64,000 nucleotides of DNA from Onchocerca volvulus (taxonomy: Eukaryota > Nematoda > Chromadorea > Rhabditida > Onchocercidae): contig HG738140.1 of NCBI GenBank assembly GCA_000499405.2, forward strand, positions 6,680,158-6,744,157, written 5' to 3'. This document shows positions 1 to 12,999 of the stretch, in pieces. The translations under genes and the position numbers were made by a program. Within the stretch, counting starts at the first letter, position 1. Each line of letters starts with the position of its first letter. The notes beneath the pieces are model-generated. The model saw only the letters and a list, made by a program, of their open reading frames with translations, did no database searches and had not been told where the DNA came from.

Positions 1-884
1 CTGTTAGGATGAAAAATATTTTTGCGAAATATTACGAAGGAGAAAGAATTATTGGTGAAATTAAAACAATACATTTACATATGTTTTATTATTATAATAA
101 ATGAACAGTATCTAAACAAAACACTAAACATATTGTTATCAAATTTTGTAACATATGTTTCACCAGAAAATGGTACAAGGGATGATATGATATAATGATT
201 GAAGCAAGTTATAAACAATCTAAAAATTTTTTCATGAATTTAATTTTTTCATTTATTGCTTAAAATTTATTATAATTGAACAATTGCTATATTGTTTTTG
301 TTGAATGTTCAAAATTCTTTTTTATAATTTGATGATTTTTTTTTTTTGTTTTGTTGTTTGTTTTTTTCTGAATAGATCTTCAATATATTTAGTGGTGATA
401 TGGAAATTTTTAGCAATATTAATTTTGATAAAATTAATAATTAGCTTATATCTTTTAAAAAAGACAAAAGATTACATTTTCATCATGTGATTACGTACGT
501 ATACATGGACGCACATGTATATATGTACTAAGTGTAATAATTGTTTTAATTTGTATATAAGCATCAAAATTTTGCTACTTTTACTTTACTACCAATAACC
601 TATGATATAAATTGAAAATTTTATGATTTCCTTTCCTTCTAACAGCATATGAAATGATTCGTTCGTCTCATTAATTTGACGGAAAAATGATTCGTCGTTT
701 TATGTTACAAGCAATTATTAGAGAATATCCAATGAAATAATTCGTTCACCTATGAAATCTGATGAGATGAAAGATCTGTTGTATTGTGTGGGATACGATA
801 AAATAGAAAGAAGAAAAAAATTAGGCATTCTGTTGCCCGCATTATGACTATTGCATCATTTCTTTTTTTTCAACTTCCAAACAG

Positions 885-934
885 AATATGATGATGTAGA
901 AGGTGACGAAGGATGGGAAGAGAAGAGTTGGTAA
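885..934 (+). CDS. Possible terminal exon with acidic C-terminus (weak)
   Basis: A polypyrimidine tract followed by CCAAACAG at 877-884 looks like a splice acceptor. After it, two bases plus fifteen codons read YDDVEGDEGWEEKSW and then a TAA stop. The local composition is richer in G than the surroundings, and an acidic, tryptophan-containing end is a common style of protein C-terminus. I could not find the preceding exon, and no family can be named from fifteen residues. It could equally be chance. Confidence 0.25.
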
Positions 935-3900
935 AGATGGAGGTGACATTTGATGGATTCAGAAAAAAGGAGAAAATTTGGTCAGGTCAACTGATGGATA
1001 TTCCCGGTGCTTCTTCCTTTTTATCCTCTTTTCCAATCATTTTCCCTGCTATTTCTTTTCTCTCTTGCAAACGCAATAGTATCCAAAGCCAACTGATCAC
1101 TGACCACCGCCTGAGAGTAACGAACAGACCAAACTGAATGGATCAAACATCTTGCGAAGATGAAGAAAGAAAAAAATTGCCGGCTAAAAAAAAGGGGTCG
1201 ATAATTGAGGAAAATTATGAAAATGCTTAGAAGTGACTAAATTTGAACTTAAACTTTTTTTTTTTTGAAAATTTACCCACAGTTTTATGAATTTCCGAAT
1301 TTTGTTCCGTATTTTTGTGAAACATTGTGAAATTTGGATTAGAAAGTGAAATTATATATTTTAGATTAGAAAATTAGATTGAAACTTGATGAGCTTAACT
1401 TAAGCCGAGATTCTATATTTCGTTAATCATATATCTGACTGATATTAAACCAATGAATCTTTCCGCTTGTTTGTTTCAAATCAATCATACAATTTAGTTG
1501 ATAATTCCATTGGGATATCATCACCATCCATTGGTATATTATCATACTTCTTGGCTAAATAGCATATAACATAAATTTTATCAGCATATCCTATAAATCT
1601 AAATTATATATCAATTCATATAGAAGAGGAGAAAAGAAAAGATGAATTGAATTAAGGAATTGCCGAATGATCTTTGTATTTAGAAATTTTTGAATTTAAA
1701 AAGTAAAAATTAATAAGCAATTTGCACATAAAATGCATTGAAGTAATAAGATATATGACACAATAATTTGCCAGATTCTAGGGAATTTGGGAAGAGGTTG
1801 AACTCACAGCAGGAGATTATTCTTGATAGCAGTAGTTAGTATCATAAGGTTAGCAATAATAGGTAAATAAAAGTCCATAGTTTATCTCTCGATACTCGGA
1901 TATACTTCATATGATACATATCATATACTAAGTCGATTAATAGACAATTTAGCTCGAAAAAAGAAAGAGGAAAAGGGAACAATAAGTTAAGATTAAGATT
2001 AAACGAACAATATGAGTTTAAGGTAATTGATAAAATCTAGTAGCATTAATGGATGTAATAATGATTCTTGTTTACCTATCTTTTACTGATCATTCTTTTT
2101 TTTTTTCTTTCCTTTTTTTTTTTTGAAAGTTGGGTCAGATGAAAGTAATACTAATTGCGATTTTATGACTAATAAATCATTTTGTTTATTTGCTAACTTT
2201 TTAAGAGTACTTTTGCTCATTGTTTATTAAGAAAGGTATGTTGATATACCTGTCAAGAGGAATGATATATATACCTGTCAAGAGGAAAGGTCAGCAATGC
2301 GTAATTTAATCGTATACGTATCATCTTTCCAACCTAAATTGGAATTACTGATAAAATAATTGTGCAAAAAAAAAAAATTCATTAAGAATAATCCTAGAAG
2401 CTTTAGAATGTGATGAGAATAATTAAACTCTTATAATCACATGTTCAGCTTGTGATAATAACTTAATGTTAATAATTTTTGGAAATATTTCATGATTGGT
2501 TAGAAGTATCAATACATGAATAGTGGTGATATTACTGTAAGAAGGCAACGTAGATAAATAATATGGTAGAAGATATTTAATGTAAATGTTGCCATATTGA
2601 AGATAAAAATCTGCGAGTTTTGACACAATTTAAGACATTTTGTTCCTATTTAAATATACTGTCTATCGAAAACTTGAGAAAGTTTAGAAAAAGATGATAG
2701 GGAGACCTTAAAAAGTTCGGAAATTATTTAAAACTTAAAAAATACCAATAATGATTAATTGAAATTAGTGTTAGAAAAAAGTTGTTAAAAAAGAAAACTT
2801 TTTAAAAAATTAAATAGTTAAAATTAATGAAAATATTTCCATTTTTTCGATAATACCATTATTCCACTATTATACATGACCTTAATAAAGCATGCAGAAA
2901 TAGATTTATAATGCAAATTATCAAACTATTTGGTAGATCTTTTTACTACTGATTACAGTATTAGGTTTCCTCTTTCACTATACTAATTTGCAAATATGCA
3001 TACAACATTATTATGTAGGCTTATTTGATATTTTTAAATTGTTTATAAAATTTTCAAGGAAAAAAAATATATCATTCAATATTTAATTCATAACGAAACG
3101 TTTAAATTGAATTTTTTGGGCAAATATTTAGCAGCTGATTTAATTCTCAATTTTTTTTGTCATGCTGCAAAATATTGTTTTAGAAAAAAGTTATGGAAGA
3201 CAGGGAGAAAATTTATTTATAATACTTATAATTTATAGTGATACATTTACAATATCTGTAATGCCTAATGTACAATTTTTTTAGAATATTTTAAATAAAA
3301 ATGAATTTTAAAACTAAAAATGATAGAAATGAATTTTATCATTTATTCGTTGAATAAATTTGAAGGATAAGGAGGATTTATTTTGCATAAGATATTATTA
3401 TGACAATATTTCAACGCGTGCCATCAAGGTTATTTGGTCCATTTGATTGGTCAGTAATTTATGATCATTCAGTAATATTAATAGTAGATTGGATATATTT
3501 AAAATGATAAAGAAATAAATGAAAGAAGTTATTATTGTATTAGTTTCCATGCAATAATGAAATAGTAATGGGTGAAATCAAATAATTGTTTTATCCAAAT
3601 AATCTTTCATTAATGGTAACATTATCTGTTGAATAGCATATCTAATCATAGATATTTAATAGTCATTATCATTCTCATGTTATGGGCATCACCAATGGTC
3701 ATTATCATTCATAGATTATGGTTAATTATCAATTTTTCTCAGGTTACTTCTGAATCATTTATAAGAGAATGTTGATTCTGTTCAACTGTTGTTTGATTGA
3801 GATGATCCCCCATGAGAGTTCAAATTATCATTGATGATTTCTAGCTTTTGTTTATTTGTTATACTGCAGCTGTTATTTGAATGATGATGATTGAAAATGA

Positions 3901-4439
3901 AAGATTTCTAGGAAAGTTGGGGTTGAAGGTGAAGGATTTCACTTGCTTTCTGCTTCCTAATCCTTGAACTGTATAAACAAAATTATGCATCTCTATGAGA
4001 AAAAATGTATGAAAAAAATTAATAAGATGTGATTTAAATAAATTTTAGAAGATAGTATCAATAGGCAGATGGTAGTATTGTCATTAAATTTTATTACTAC
4101 AAAACTTATCATCTAGTCATTATTGATAATCTGCCAAATATTTTGGTCAATACTTTTTTCGAAGAATTTATAATGGCATAGTCATTTTTAGAATATAATT
4201 ATCCATTTATATAGTTCCATTATTCATATTTGAATTGATCGTTTAAATGTATGAAATCTTTCGGAAATCAAAACTCAATTGATTTTTCGAACCATCGACA
4301 AAAGCAATCTTTCTCATAACTATCTGGTTCAGTTGAAGTTGAATTCATTTGATTCAGTTGAATTATTCCGGTTTTTGATATGATATGGAGGGAAAAAAGA
4401 AAAATGAGAGCAGCTGTGTAGAAGTATTTTTATAAATTT

Positions 4440-5135
4440 GCATAATTTTCGACTATGACAATTATTGATTAAGTGTTAGGACTCAAGGATAAGGATCATC
4501 ACGTCACTGGAAAAATTCCTTCTTTCTCTCTCATTTGTAAGCATTCCATTTATTTCAAATTAAATGTCATTTGTCAACCAAATATCGATGACAAAAATGC
4601 CATCCTGGATCAGCCAGCTATTACCAGCAAGCAAAGAGTACAAGAACCGGAGCAATTGCGATCATGGAGAATGGAAAAAAAGGGAAGGTCGAAAATAGCT
4701 CGTTACCTATCCGGTCGTGTGCATCCATCAGGCGATATTTCCAATCTGCTCCATATTGCCTGTCTTTGTCCAGTATGCATAAATTTCAGGATATCCATCT
4801 GACCATGATGCCCGATGGCATGCTGTGTATTGGAAAGGACGTGCACCTGCACCTGCACTACCCCGTTCTTCTTCTTGCATTCATTCATTCATCCATCTAT
4901 TTATTTATTTATTTATTTATCCCATAAAGCATGCCTCAGCAGGAGAACATTAGGTATTTCTTCTCCCTTTACCACCCGGTCTTTCTCATTTTTCCCCCGT
5001 TTGTTGCTTGTCCAACCTATTTTGGCCATATGGTTTTTTTTTTTTTTGTCTGTTCACCTAAATTATCATCTTTCGGTCAAATTTCATCATTTCCATACAA
5101 TCAAGACCTTATATATAAACTGTCATCATGATTAA
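4440..5135. other. GC-richer island with overlapping short open frames
   Basis: About 4470-4990 is noticeably less AT-rich than its flanks. It holds overlapping open frames on both strands (4473-4802 and 4664-4927 on plus, 4703-4888 on minus). None shows a recognisable domain, none has clear splice sites, and frames open on both strands suggest composition rather than coding. The segment contains a short CACCTG repeat (about 4843-4858) followed by CATT and ATTT microsatellites. A conserved regulatory element or an unspliced leader would fit as well as a gene. Confidence 0.3.
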
Positions 5136-6179
5136 TTATGCCAATTTTTGTATGAAAAGAAAAATATAAGCTATTTGCATTGATTAGTTGATTGGTTTGG
5201 TTAATTCTATGCTATGAAAAGATTTAATGAGCTTTTAATTAGTTCTACATACGAAAAAGCTTTAATGAGCACTGGAATTGTTCCTTAGCTTGTTACTGTT
5301 AATTTATGAATGCATTAATAATTAATAAGAATAGAATACAATTTATTGATTTTAAATAAATGAAATTTGAATTAATACAATTTAGCACTGCTGTAAACAA
5401 TGGAAATGAAAATTAAAATTCATATGTCATTGATAATTAAGCAATCAATCAATCAATTCAATAAAGCTATTTGATGATGAATATTGCAATTATGGTTTAA
5501 AATTTTAGACACTAATTTGACATTTTATCATACTTTGACTATTTTAAAATCGGACAGATTATTTTTTTTTGCGTTCTTCCTGAATATGTTAATTTTGATT
5601 ATTTAAAAGATTAATTAGTTCAATTAAGAAAAAACTGTTATTAAATTTAGGTTAGATGAACATATTGAAATTTTAAAAAATTTCAAATTTCAACACTGTT
5701 TATTTAAATATGCCGAACTTGAAATTCAATCTATAAATGAGATTATATATTTGTCAACAAACATTTAATGCAAGCACATTAAAAAAATATAAGGTTGCTG
5801 TCAACAGTTTTGTTGACACAATTTACATCGATTTATTCCATATTATCCAGTTATGAAGAATATGTTTGGAACAAAAAGGATTTAATTAAATCATTTTTTG
5901 AAATTTCAATTGACTTTTAGACAATAGCTAAAGATTAATGTGAAGATTTATAAATAAGAACTATTATTATTATTAAAATTATACTGTTTTGTTTACTTAT
6001 ATTTCACAGTTGCAATTAAATCCAAAATATTTGCAAAGAAGAAACGAAACAAATGCTATTTAAGGTGAAATGATAAATGTGAAATATTTTTGCAGCCTGC
6101 AGCTTCTTTTCACCTTTTTTTATAGAAAAAATTTTTTCTCATATCTTTTAAACCAGTATTTGAGCAAGAGTTTGATATC

Positions 6180-6180
<1 letters not shown>

Positions 6181-6210
<30 letters not shown>

Positions 6211-6216
6211 AAAAAA

Positions 6217-6257
<41 letters not shown>
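6181..6257 (+). repeat. Long interrupted poly(A) tract
   Basis: The tract is twenty-eight A, GG, seven A, TTTT and then about thirty-six A. It could be a decayed retroposon tail or simple slippage. No coding remnant is visible immediately upstream. The lysine-rich and phenylalanine-rich open frames over it on the two strands are artefacts of the homopolymer. Confidence 0.85.
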
Positions 6258-6261
<4 letters not shown>

Positions 6262-7609
6262 ATGATGACCGGTGACGAGAAGATACGAAAAAAATATGGA
6301 AAGATGAAAATGAATTAGTCTCATCTACTATTTTGTTCTTTGGACACCTTATTGTTTCTATTGATTTGTTAAAAAAAAGAAAGAAAAAAAGTAAAAAATT
6401 ACCATAAAACGAATCACTGCAGAAAAACAAAACAAAAAATTGATTTTTATCATGAAAATCACGAAAAATTTTTCATATCGTTGAAGAAAATTTTCCATTA
6501 AAGATTTTTTTTTCTCAATTTTTGCGCTAATATCATTGAATTTTTATCAGTTTAATCGTTTTTGCTAATTTTTCTTTTTCTTGAAAGAAATAATCTTACT
6601 ATTAATAAAAAAGAAAAGGAAAACGACTCTGAAATTTCGAAAAAAAATTTACCTTTCTCATTAGATTTGCCTAAAAGAAATTTTTTAATCTAATTGAAAG
6701 ACAATTTTTTTCCAAATGCTCCATATTTTGAAGTTGTAAACTTAAATTCTAATTTCCATTGATAATTTTCAATAAGCTGTTAATTATATTAATTCTCAAG
6801 CATTATATTAATCGAACAGTAATGACATGGTAATATCAACATCGAGTGGTGCAAAAATAAAATAATTCCAGTAACTAAATAACTATCTAAGTATTTTATC
6901 GATTATATACTGTTGAAGTACTTTGAATACAAACTGTACTTGATTATTTTATTGATTGAGCTAATAGCTCTCATCGAATTATATTTTATTGTTGATTTAA
7001 TATTACATTTCGGGTGATGATATCACAAAAGGAATCTGAATAAGTGACATCTTTTCTTTTTTTGATTCTTTAGCTGCTAATGATTAAGCTAAATATATTC
7101 ATTTGGGTCATACTTAACGAGCTATTGTTGCATTAGAATATATTTTTCAAGTTATCATTTACATCAAATTCATTCATTTTGCTTAGTTTATCCAAACAGC
7201 AATTGTTCATTATAATCTAAATCAATCAATCAATCTATCTATCTATCTATTTATCTATTTTTCTGAGGTATTATTAATGATACGTATAATATCTGCTAGT
7301 TTATCATATAACGATGACCTTCCACTACTAATCATCATCATCAAGATGTATCAATTTGGTATTTTCATTTGTTTCTCTCCATATTTCTTTCTTTTCAACT
7401 GTGGAATACTTTTAGGATTTAGATTTTCTAATGAAAATATTTTCCTTTTTCTCATTTTTTTTAAATTCAATTATTACTTTTCATGACAATAATAATATCA
7501 ATATGGAGTTTAAAAGAAAAAAATTGCTTTATTATTAGTTCTGTAAAAATTTCTTTAACAAAAAATTTTGTTTATATATGCAAAAATTATTTATTTAAAA
7601 TAATTTTAG

Positions 7610-8898
7610 ATGAGAAATTTGCATTTTTGGTACCATCGGTACAAGCAGCAATTTGTTTATTATTCGCAGCAATTTGTTCTGGTTCGCCAGATATTGTTCG
7701 GTATGCGGAAGATGCGCTTATAAATGTTTTACGTTGTGATCCGGTATGTTCGTATTTTCAATTTCCGTCCAATTAGAATATTCTATGTCTTTTGTGGGGA
7801 GAGAGAGGGAGAGAGAGGAAGGATAGAGTGTGAAAAGAGAAAATAGGTGAAGGAAAAATATATCGCATTTTTGTGAACAATTTCTTGTAGAATTTTGGAA
7901 TTAAAAGAAAAAACAAAGTTGAACAAATTAATTATTATATTTCACTTTTTATCATTGACATAACTTTGTATGTGTTTGATATTTTTTTTTTTTTTTTTAG
8001 CAAATTTTGTACCCTTATATGAATACGGTGCATAATCTTGTAACGGGTACCAATAGTGGTCAGGAAAAACGAAATCCATCACCAAGCAGTCTAGTTGCAC
8101 CACCTACGTCCGAATCACCTCATACGCCATCTTTAACACCACCGAATGCAGCTGTAACGGAAATGGTGTTATCATTAACGTGTTCTCAACGTATTTCACC
8201 GGGAAGCAGTAATCAAGGCGTTGATGATGATTCCGGTTTCATGAGTGGTTTTTCAAGTCCAGCAACTGTTTTAAGCGCTAGCAAGGTTGATAATTGCTTA
8301 GTTGATATGAATTTAACATAGACCATCATAAATAGAAATTTGGAAAAAAATGAAATTCCATTACAAAATTTAATTTTGATGACTACGATAAGTTTTAATA
8401 ATTCACTTTGAAGTAACACAGGCAGTAGTGTTTGATGATGAAAATTTTAATTTTGAAAGTTTGATCATCCATTAATAATCTATATCCAAATAATAGAATT
8501 ATTTTCCGGTGATTCTTTTATATTATTAGCAAATTCTGTTATTATTATGAGTAGTAATTAATAAGAGAAATATTGCTATTATTTCTATTGTAACATTTCA
8601 GGTCCAATTTTTCCAGCAATATTATTTTTTATTAAAAAATTTTGCTAAATTATATGAAATCTTTTTTTTTTTTGGAATTAAAATTATTTAATCTCTTTTT
8701 ATGATGCTTTTTCAGTTTGGAAATAACAACAACATTGGAGGAAGTAAAGGAAATTCTACGACATGTTCTCGACGACGTTTGAGGCGTTCCATTAATGTTG
8801 CACATCTTAATTGTATCCATAGATCATACGAAAATATGGATAATGGTGTAATAGCATATTATCATGCTAGTGAAGATGATTTTCTTAGTTCATATTGA
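7610..8898 (+). CDS. 3' end of an unrecognised gene: helical region plus Ser/Pro-rich tail
   Basis: Three exons read in frame. The first, 7610-7743, follows a TTTTAG acceptor, begins with two bases of a split codon and ends at a GTATGT donor. The second runs from 8001, after a long T-tract and AG, to a donor at 8285. The third, 8716-8898, ends in TGA. Exon one encodes a hydrophobic alpha-helical segment (VQAAICLLFAAICSGSPDIV) resembling an ARM/HEAT-type helix pair. Exon two begins ILYPYMNTVHNL and becomes a Ser/Pro/Thr-rich, probably disordered tail. Exon three is Asn-rich, then basic (SRRRLRRS), then acidic. If the 8285 donor is not used, exon two reads on to a stop at 8321 (SKVDNCLVDMNLT), giving a different C-terminus. 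The 5' end was not found. I do not recognise the family. Confidence 0.6.
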
Positions 8899-11443
8899 AA
8901 TTATCGAATAAATAAATAGGAAAAAAACGCAAAAAAAAGAGAAGCGATGAAGAAGAAGGAAGTATTTTGAATTTGTAATGGAAAATTATGAATTCTTCTA
9001 CTATCTGTCTGTTTTTATGTTAGGAAATTATGATTATTATTATCATCATATCTGTTTGCTATCTTTTTTCCTTCTCTCTCATTAGCAAACAGATATGTAC
9101 CTGTGTTTTTTCTATTTTTGAAATTTTTATTATTCATGTGATGAAGACTTTTTTGGCGGTTTTATTTTCTCTTTTTAAATTAATCGTTATTTTACTATAA
9201 TGTTACAATTATTTGCGGGAAAGAAAAAAGAAATGTTTTTTTAAGGTATCCCTCAAATTTGATTATTTTTTCCTACTCCCACTCTTCCTTCCCGGGCCTT
9301 TTTTTTTCGATTAAATTTTCTCCACTTTTAGGATTTTGATTTGAAATTTGTTCTGAAATAAATTTTAAATTATTATTACATTTGTCATCTTACTTGCACT
9401 GCTGCTGATATTTTCAGTCATGGTCATCCAATTCGTTCATTTGTTTATTTGTCATCTTTAATTTTTCCATTTTTTATGATTTTTAAAATAAAATCCTACA
9501 AAATTTCTACTTTTTTCTTTTAACCTATCAGTTGTATATCAGTTTGTCTTTTTAGCGTTTCTTTCATTCTTCAGTGTGGTTTTTCTTTTACGTTTCTTTA
9601 ATGTAAAACTTTTTTTTTTTTTCACTGCTTCAAATGATTAAATTTACGCCGTATTCGTGTTTTAATATAATTTTTAGGTTGATTTTGAAATTTTAGTTCA
9701 ATTGAAATTTGTCTTTCTGCTACTGTTATTATAAAGCGTTTTATTTGTGCAAACTTAATTAGAAGCGGGGAGAAGAAAAGTAGCAATGTTAAAAATTTTT
9801 TTTTTCTTGATATTAATCTACCTCGATATCTTCTTAAAAATGATTAATTTACATAATCTGAATGAATATTTCGGTTTTTCTGGTATATCGTTTGACATAA
9901 ACAAACCAAAATAAAAATTTAAAAAAAATGGGAAGATGGAGTTATTGAAATGTTTGTTTTGATTACCGTTTTGATTTCAAATGCCTACATTTCTGGTAAT
10001 TAATGTTTGTGATATCAGCTGTCATTTTATTTTTTCATTTTTTTGTGAAAAAAAAAAATGAAAAAAAGAAAAAGATGAAAGAAGACTTTTTTGAGATTTT
10101 TAAATATCAGTCGTGCTGGGACAAATAATGATGCAACTGATTATATTGATTGATGATGAGTACCAATTATCACCACCATTATATTTGATCACTTTATGTG
10201 TATTTGTATTTATGTGTGTGTATGTGTGTGATGGATATATATCTGTGTGTGTACTTTTTTTTTTTTGAATATGCTTCATCAAATCACCTCAAAAATTTTT
10301 TTGATCTGTGTAAATTGTCTTCATGCTCGATGTAAATAAATTTGAAAATTTTCAAAAATTTAATTTCTATAAATCAATTTCTTCGGAATTTTATTATCTT
10401 CTTGCATTTTTGCGTTTTCTAACTTTTTCCCCCCCTCCGCTTTATTTCGTATTAATATTGATCCAGTAACTTTTGAATAATATCTCGTTACATTTAATGT
10501 TTCGATTAATCAACAATCAATAATTAGATTATTTGAATACTTATTTTGGATTTGATTTTTTTTCTCTCCTTTTTATCAGATTTTTTTTTTCCATTTCATT
10601 TTGATCATCTATTTCATCCGTTAATTTTTCTATCAGTTATTAATTTTACTGCATATATATTTCAATAATGTCATCTTTTTCTTCGTTGCCTCCATCCCAT
10701 CTCTCGTTTTCTTTTTTGCTTTTTGCTGCTTTATTCACTGTGACATAATGCAAATGTTTATTTTATTTAATTTTTTTTTTTCTTTTGAATTGAATGAATC
10801 GATATTAATATTTTTGTGCATATAGCAAAGCATTACATAAAAATATTCAATGTAAAATCTAACAAATATAAGTTAATATTTGCTTACTAATTTGAATTTT
10901 TCTCATATAATGTCATTTTAATAATATAACAAATAGCAAATTATAAATAATGAAAGCAAGATAAATTTAAAATTTTAAAAACTTTAAATTTCAAATTTGG
11001 ACATTTTAACTTTAAAATTAAAAAAAGCGCTTTATGTATAAAGATTTTAAATCGTTGAAAAACACTTTGTGATAATTAACTGCAATAATTAAATTTGTTA
11101 TTTTTGTATTCGGATAAAGAATACTTAACAAGGGTAGATATTCGGCAGTAAGGAGCAAAAGAATTTTGCATATTAAAAGATGTTTTGTTTGTAAAAGTAA
11201 CTAAATTAATTAGATTATAAATCATTTTTAGATTTGCGGAAATATCACGTAAAAATAGAATATTTGGCGCAGAGGAAAGGGAGAGCGAGGGAGAGGGAAT
11301 TTTACATAACATTAAGAAAAAAGCGCTTTATGTGGAAAGATAATTAAAATAATCAAGTTTGATATCGTTATATTTGAAAAAAAAAAAAAAAAAATATTTA
11401 ACAACAATAGAAATATTCAGCGGGAGAAAAAGGAAATTGAGAA
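8899..11443. other. 3' flank and intergenic DNA without a recognised gene
   Basis: This is AT-rich and T-tract-rich DNA. AATAAA-like signals shortly after 8898 (for example near 8909) could polyadenylate the preceding gene. A TG-rich microsatellite lies at about 10196-10254. A direct repeat containing AAAAAAGCGCTTTATGT occurs near 11022 and again near 11318, bracketing about 300 bases. Open frames such as 10100-10282 and 11076-11312 on the minus strand look like chance readings of simple sequence. Confidence 0.6.
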
Positions 11444-11885
11444 ATGATGCCGATTGAAATGATATTTATGATAATTCTGAACTTTTCTTTCTTTTGTAAC
11501 GGAAGATCGGCGAGGAAAAAAATGAATTTCTTCGGGAGTGTCTTTTTTCATTTATTTGCATTGGTCAGTTTTAAAAATATGTTAGGTGTTCATTTTGTGA
11601 ATAAATCATTTGTCTCTTTTAAATTCAAGTTTACTTCGAAATTCCACAAATCTATTAAAATGCAACAAATTCAAACTGTTCAATTCTCTTTTTTTTTCCC
11701 TCCCCTCTTTTAAAATTAATTTAGCTTGCGCATTGAATGACAAGCCGAAGACAGTTATCGATGACCCTGTTGAAGAATTTCGTGAATTTTGTTCCGCTTG
11801 TCAGACAAGAAATCAAAGCAAAATTCAACGGATGAAAGTCTTTGGAGAGAATTTTCAGAAATTAAATGACTATTTGTTTGTATGA
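11444..11885 (+). CDS. Small predicted secreted protein, two exons, family unknown
   Basis: Exon one is 11444-11495 and exon two 11725-11885, joined across a GTAACG donor and an AATTTAG acceptor. The join keeps frame and gives 70 residues. Residues 1-20 form a typical signal peptide (hydrophobic core MIFMIILNFSFF, then SCA as a plausible cleavage site). The mature part is hydrophilic, with one CSAC pair (FREFCSACQTRNQ), and ends NDYLFV. The donor choice is mine. I preferred it because it is the only one in phase that gives a clean signal peptide. I do not recognise the family. A further exon could follow, because TTTGTATGAG at the stop also resembles a donor. Confidence 0.5.
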
Positions 11886-12990
11886 GCAAAATTAGTTCGA
11901 AAAAAAAAATGTCTTTTTTTTTTCAAGTAAAAATGGTTCGTTCGGCTATCATTTATCAGCAAATGATCGATGATTGCTGCTACTATTGGAAAAACTAAAA
12001 ATGAAATGACCAATTGGTTGGGATCGAATCGATTGGTGTCACTTCACTATTTATTATCTATTCGAAACAAAAATTAACAAAAGTTGCTTCCTTTCTTCAT
12101 ACATACTTACAAACACATTAATTAATTTAATTTAAATTGAAAATTTTGTTTTTAAAATAGTAAAGTAGTTCGAAATAAACGAAAATAATTTTTCATTTTT
12201 GATAAGATAAAATCGATTTCTCAAAAACTTTTCATTAAAAAGGAAAAGAAAGTGAAAGCCAAGAAAAAAAACAAGGAAAAAAAAGAGGAGGCAAACAGAA
12301 GATGAAGGAATTATTATGGCATTCAAAAAATTGCACATTGTAATGTCTGGATGATTTGAATTCCTATTTGATATTGCTATTATCTTTTTCAAAAAAAAAA
12401 AAAGAAATTCATTTTGATTTAATTAATATTTGCAATATATAATTCGTATTATGCAAAAAGCAAAAAATCAGCCTTTTCTTCTTGCTACCTGACCTTTGAA
12501 CCACAATGTAAAAAAAAATCTCAATGAAAACAAGACATTAAAAAATTTAGAGGTATATTTGTTTTTGCACATAATTAGCATCAATAGTATTTAAGTACAG
12601 CTGATATACGTTACATATAAACGTATAAACACGTATAAACGTGTATGTTTACGTACGGCTGATACACGTATAAATCCACATAATTGAGAAACTTCAAAAG
12701 GAATTGTTAAACATAGTTGAAACTTATGGATTTATGCTCACCTGAAATGTCACATCATATCTTATGACACATTTCAGATGAACATAAATCCATAAGTTTA
12801 ACCTATATAAAAAAGAACATAGTCCAAACTTCTTTTTTTTTATAAATTATGGCTCAACAACTTTAATATCTTTCGTTCCATCTGGTAACCTTTATGATTG
12901 TTTACAAGAATCTTTGATCTTTACCTTTCTTTTTCATAATCTGATCTACGTAAATATCACGCTTTTCACTTTTTTTTTTCCTTTTTTTCA
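11886..12990. other. Non-coding stretch before the DEAD-box fragment
   Basis: I find no gene here. It contains A-rich tracts, a cluster of short repeats based on ACGTATAAAC at about 12610-12672, and the hairpin repeat listed separately at 12720-12798. The minus-strand open frame 12132-12392 is phenylalanine and lysine rich and unsupported. Confidence 0.6.
12720..12798. repeat. Imperfect inverted repeat (hairpin), about 34-base arms
   Basis: The left arm, about 12720-12753, begins AAACTTATGGATTTATG. The right arm, about 12764-12798, ends CATAAATCCATAAGTTT and is its reverse complement with a few mismatches. The loop is about ten bases. The arms also share CTGAAATGTCA and TGACACATTTCAG. Such a structure could be a small MITE or a folded transcript. 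I see no flanking target-site duplication. Confidence 0.75.
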
Positions 12991-12999
12991 GCTGAAGAT

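Larger units (their letters stand above)
1..7609. other. Mostly non-coding AT-rich stretch before the first clear exon
   Basis: I see no convincing multi-exon gene here apart from the weak terminal exon at 885-934. The stretch contains many A/T homopolymers, a short direct repeat (about 2244-2287, two copies of a roughly 19-base unit containing CCTGTCAAGAGG), ATTT and CATT microsatellites near 4876-4922, and CTAT repeats near 7231-7256. Short open frames here, such as 305-490 and 2423-2626, have AT-driven composition and no splice or homology support. The stretch may be intergenic, or a very long intron of the gene whose exons begin at 7610, because that gene's first visible exon starts in mid-codon. 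Confidence 0.5.

Noticed and set aside
6070..6430. Lysine-rich (+) and phenylalanine-rich (-) open frames
   Set aside because: They are created by the long A tracts at 6181-6257.
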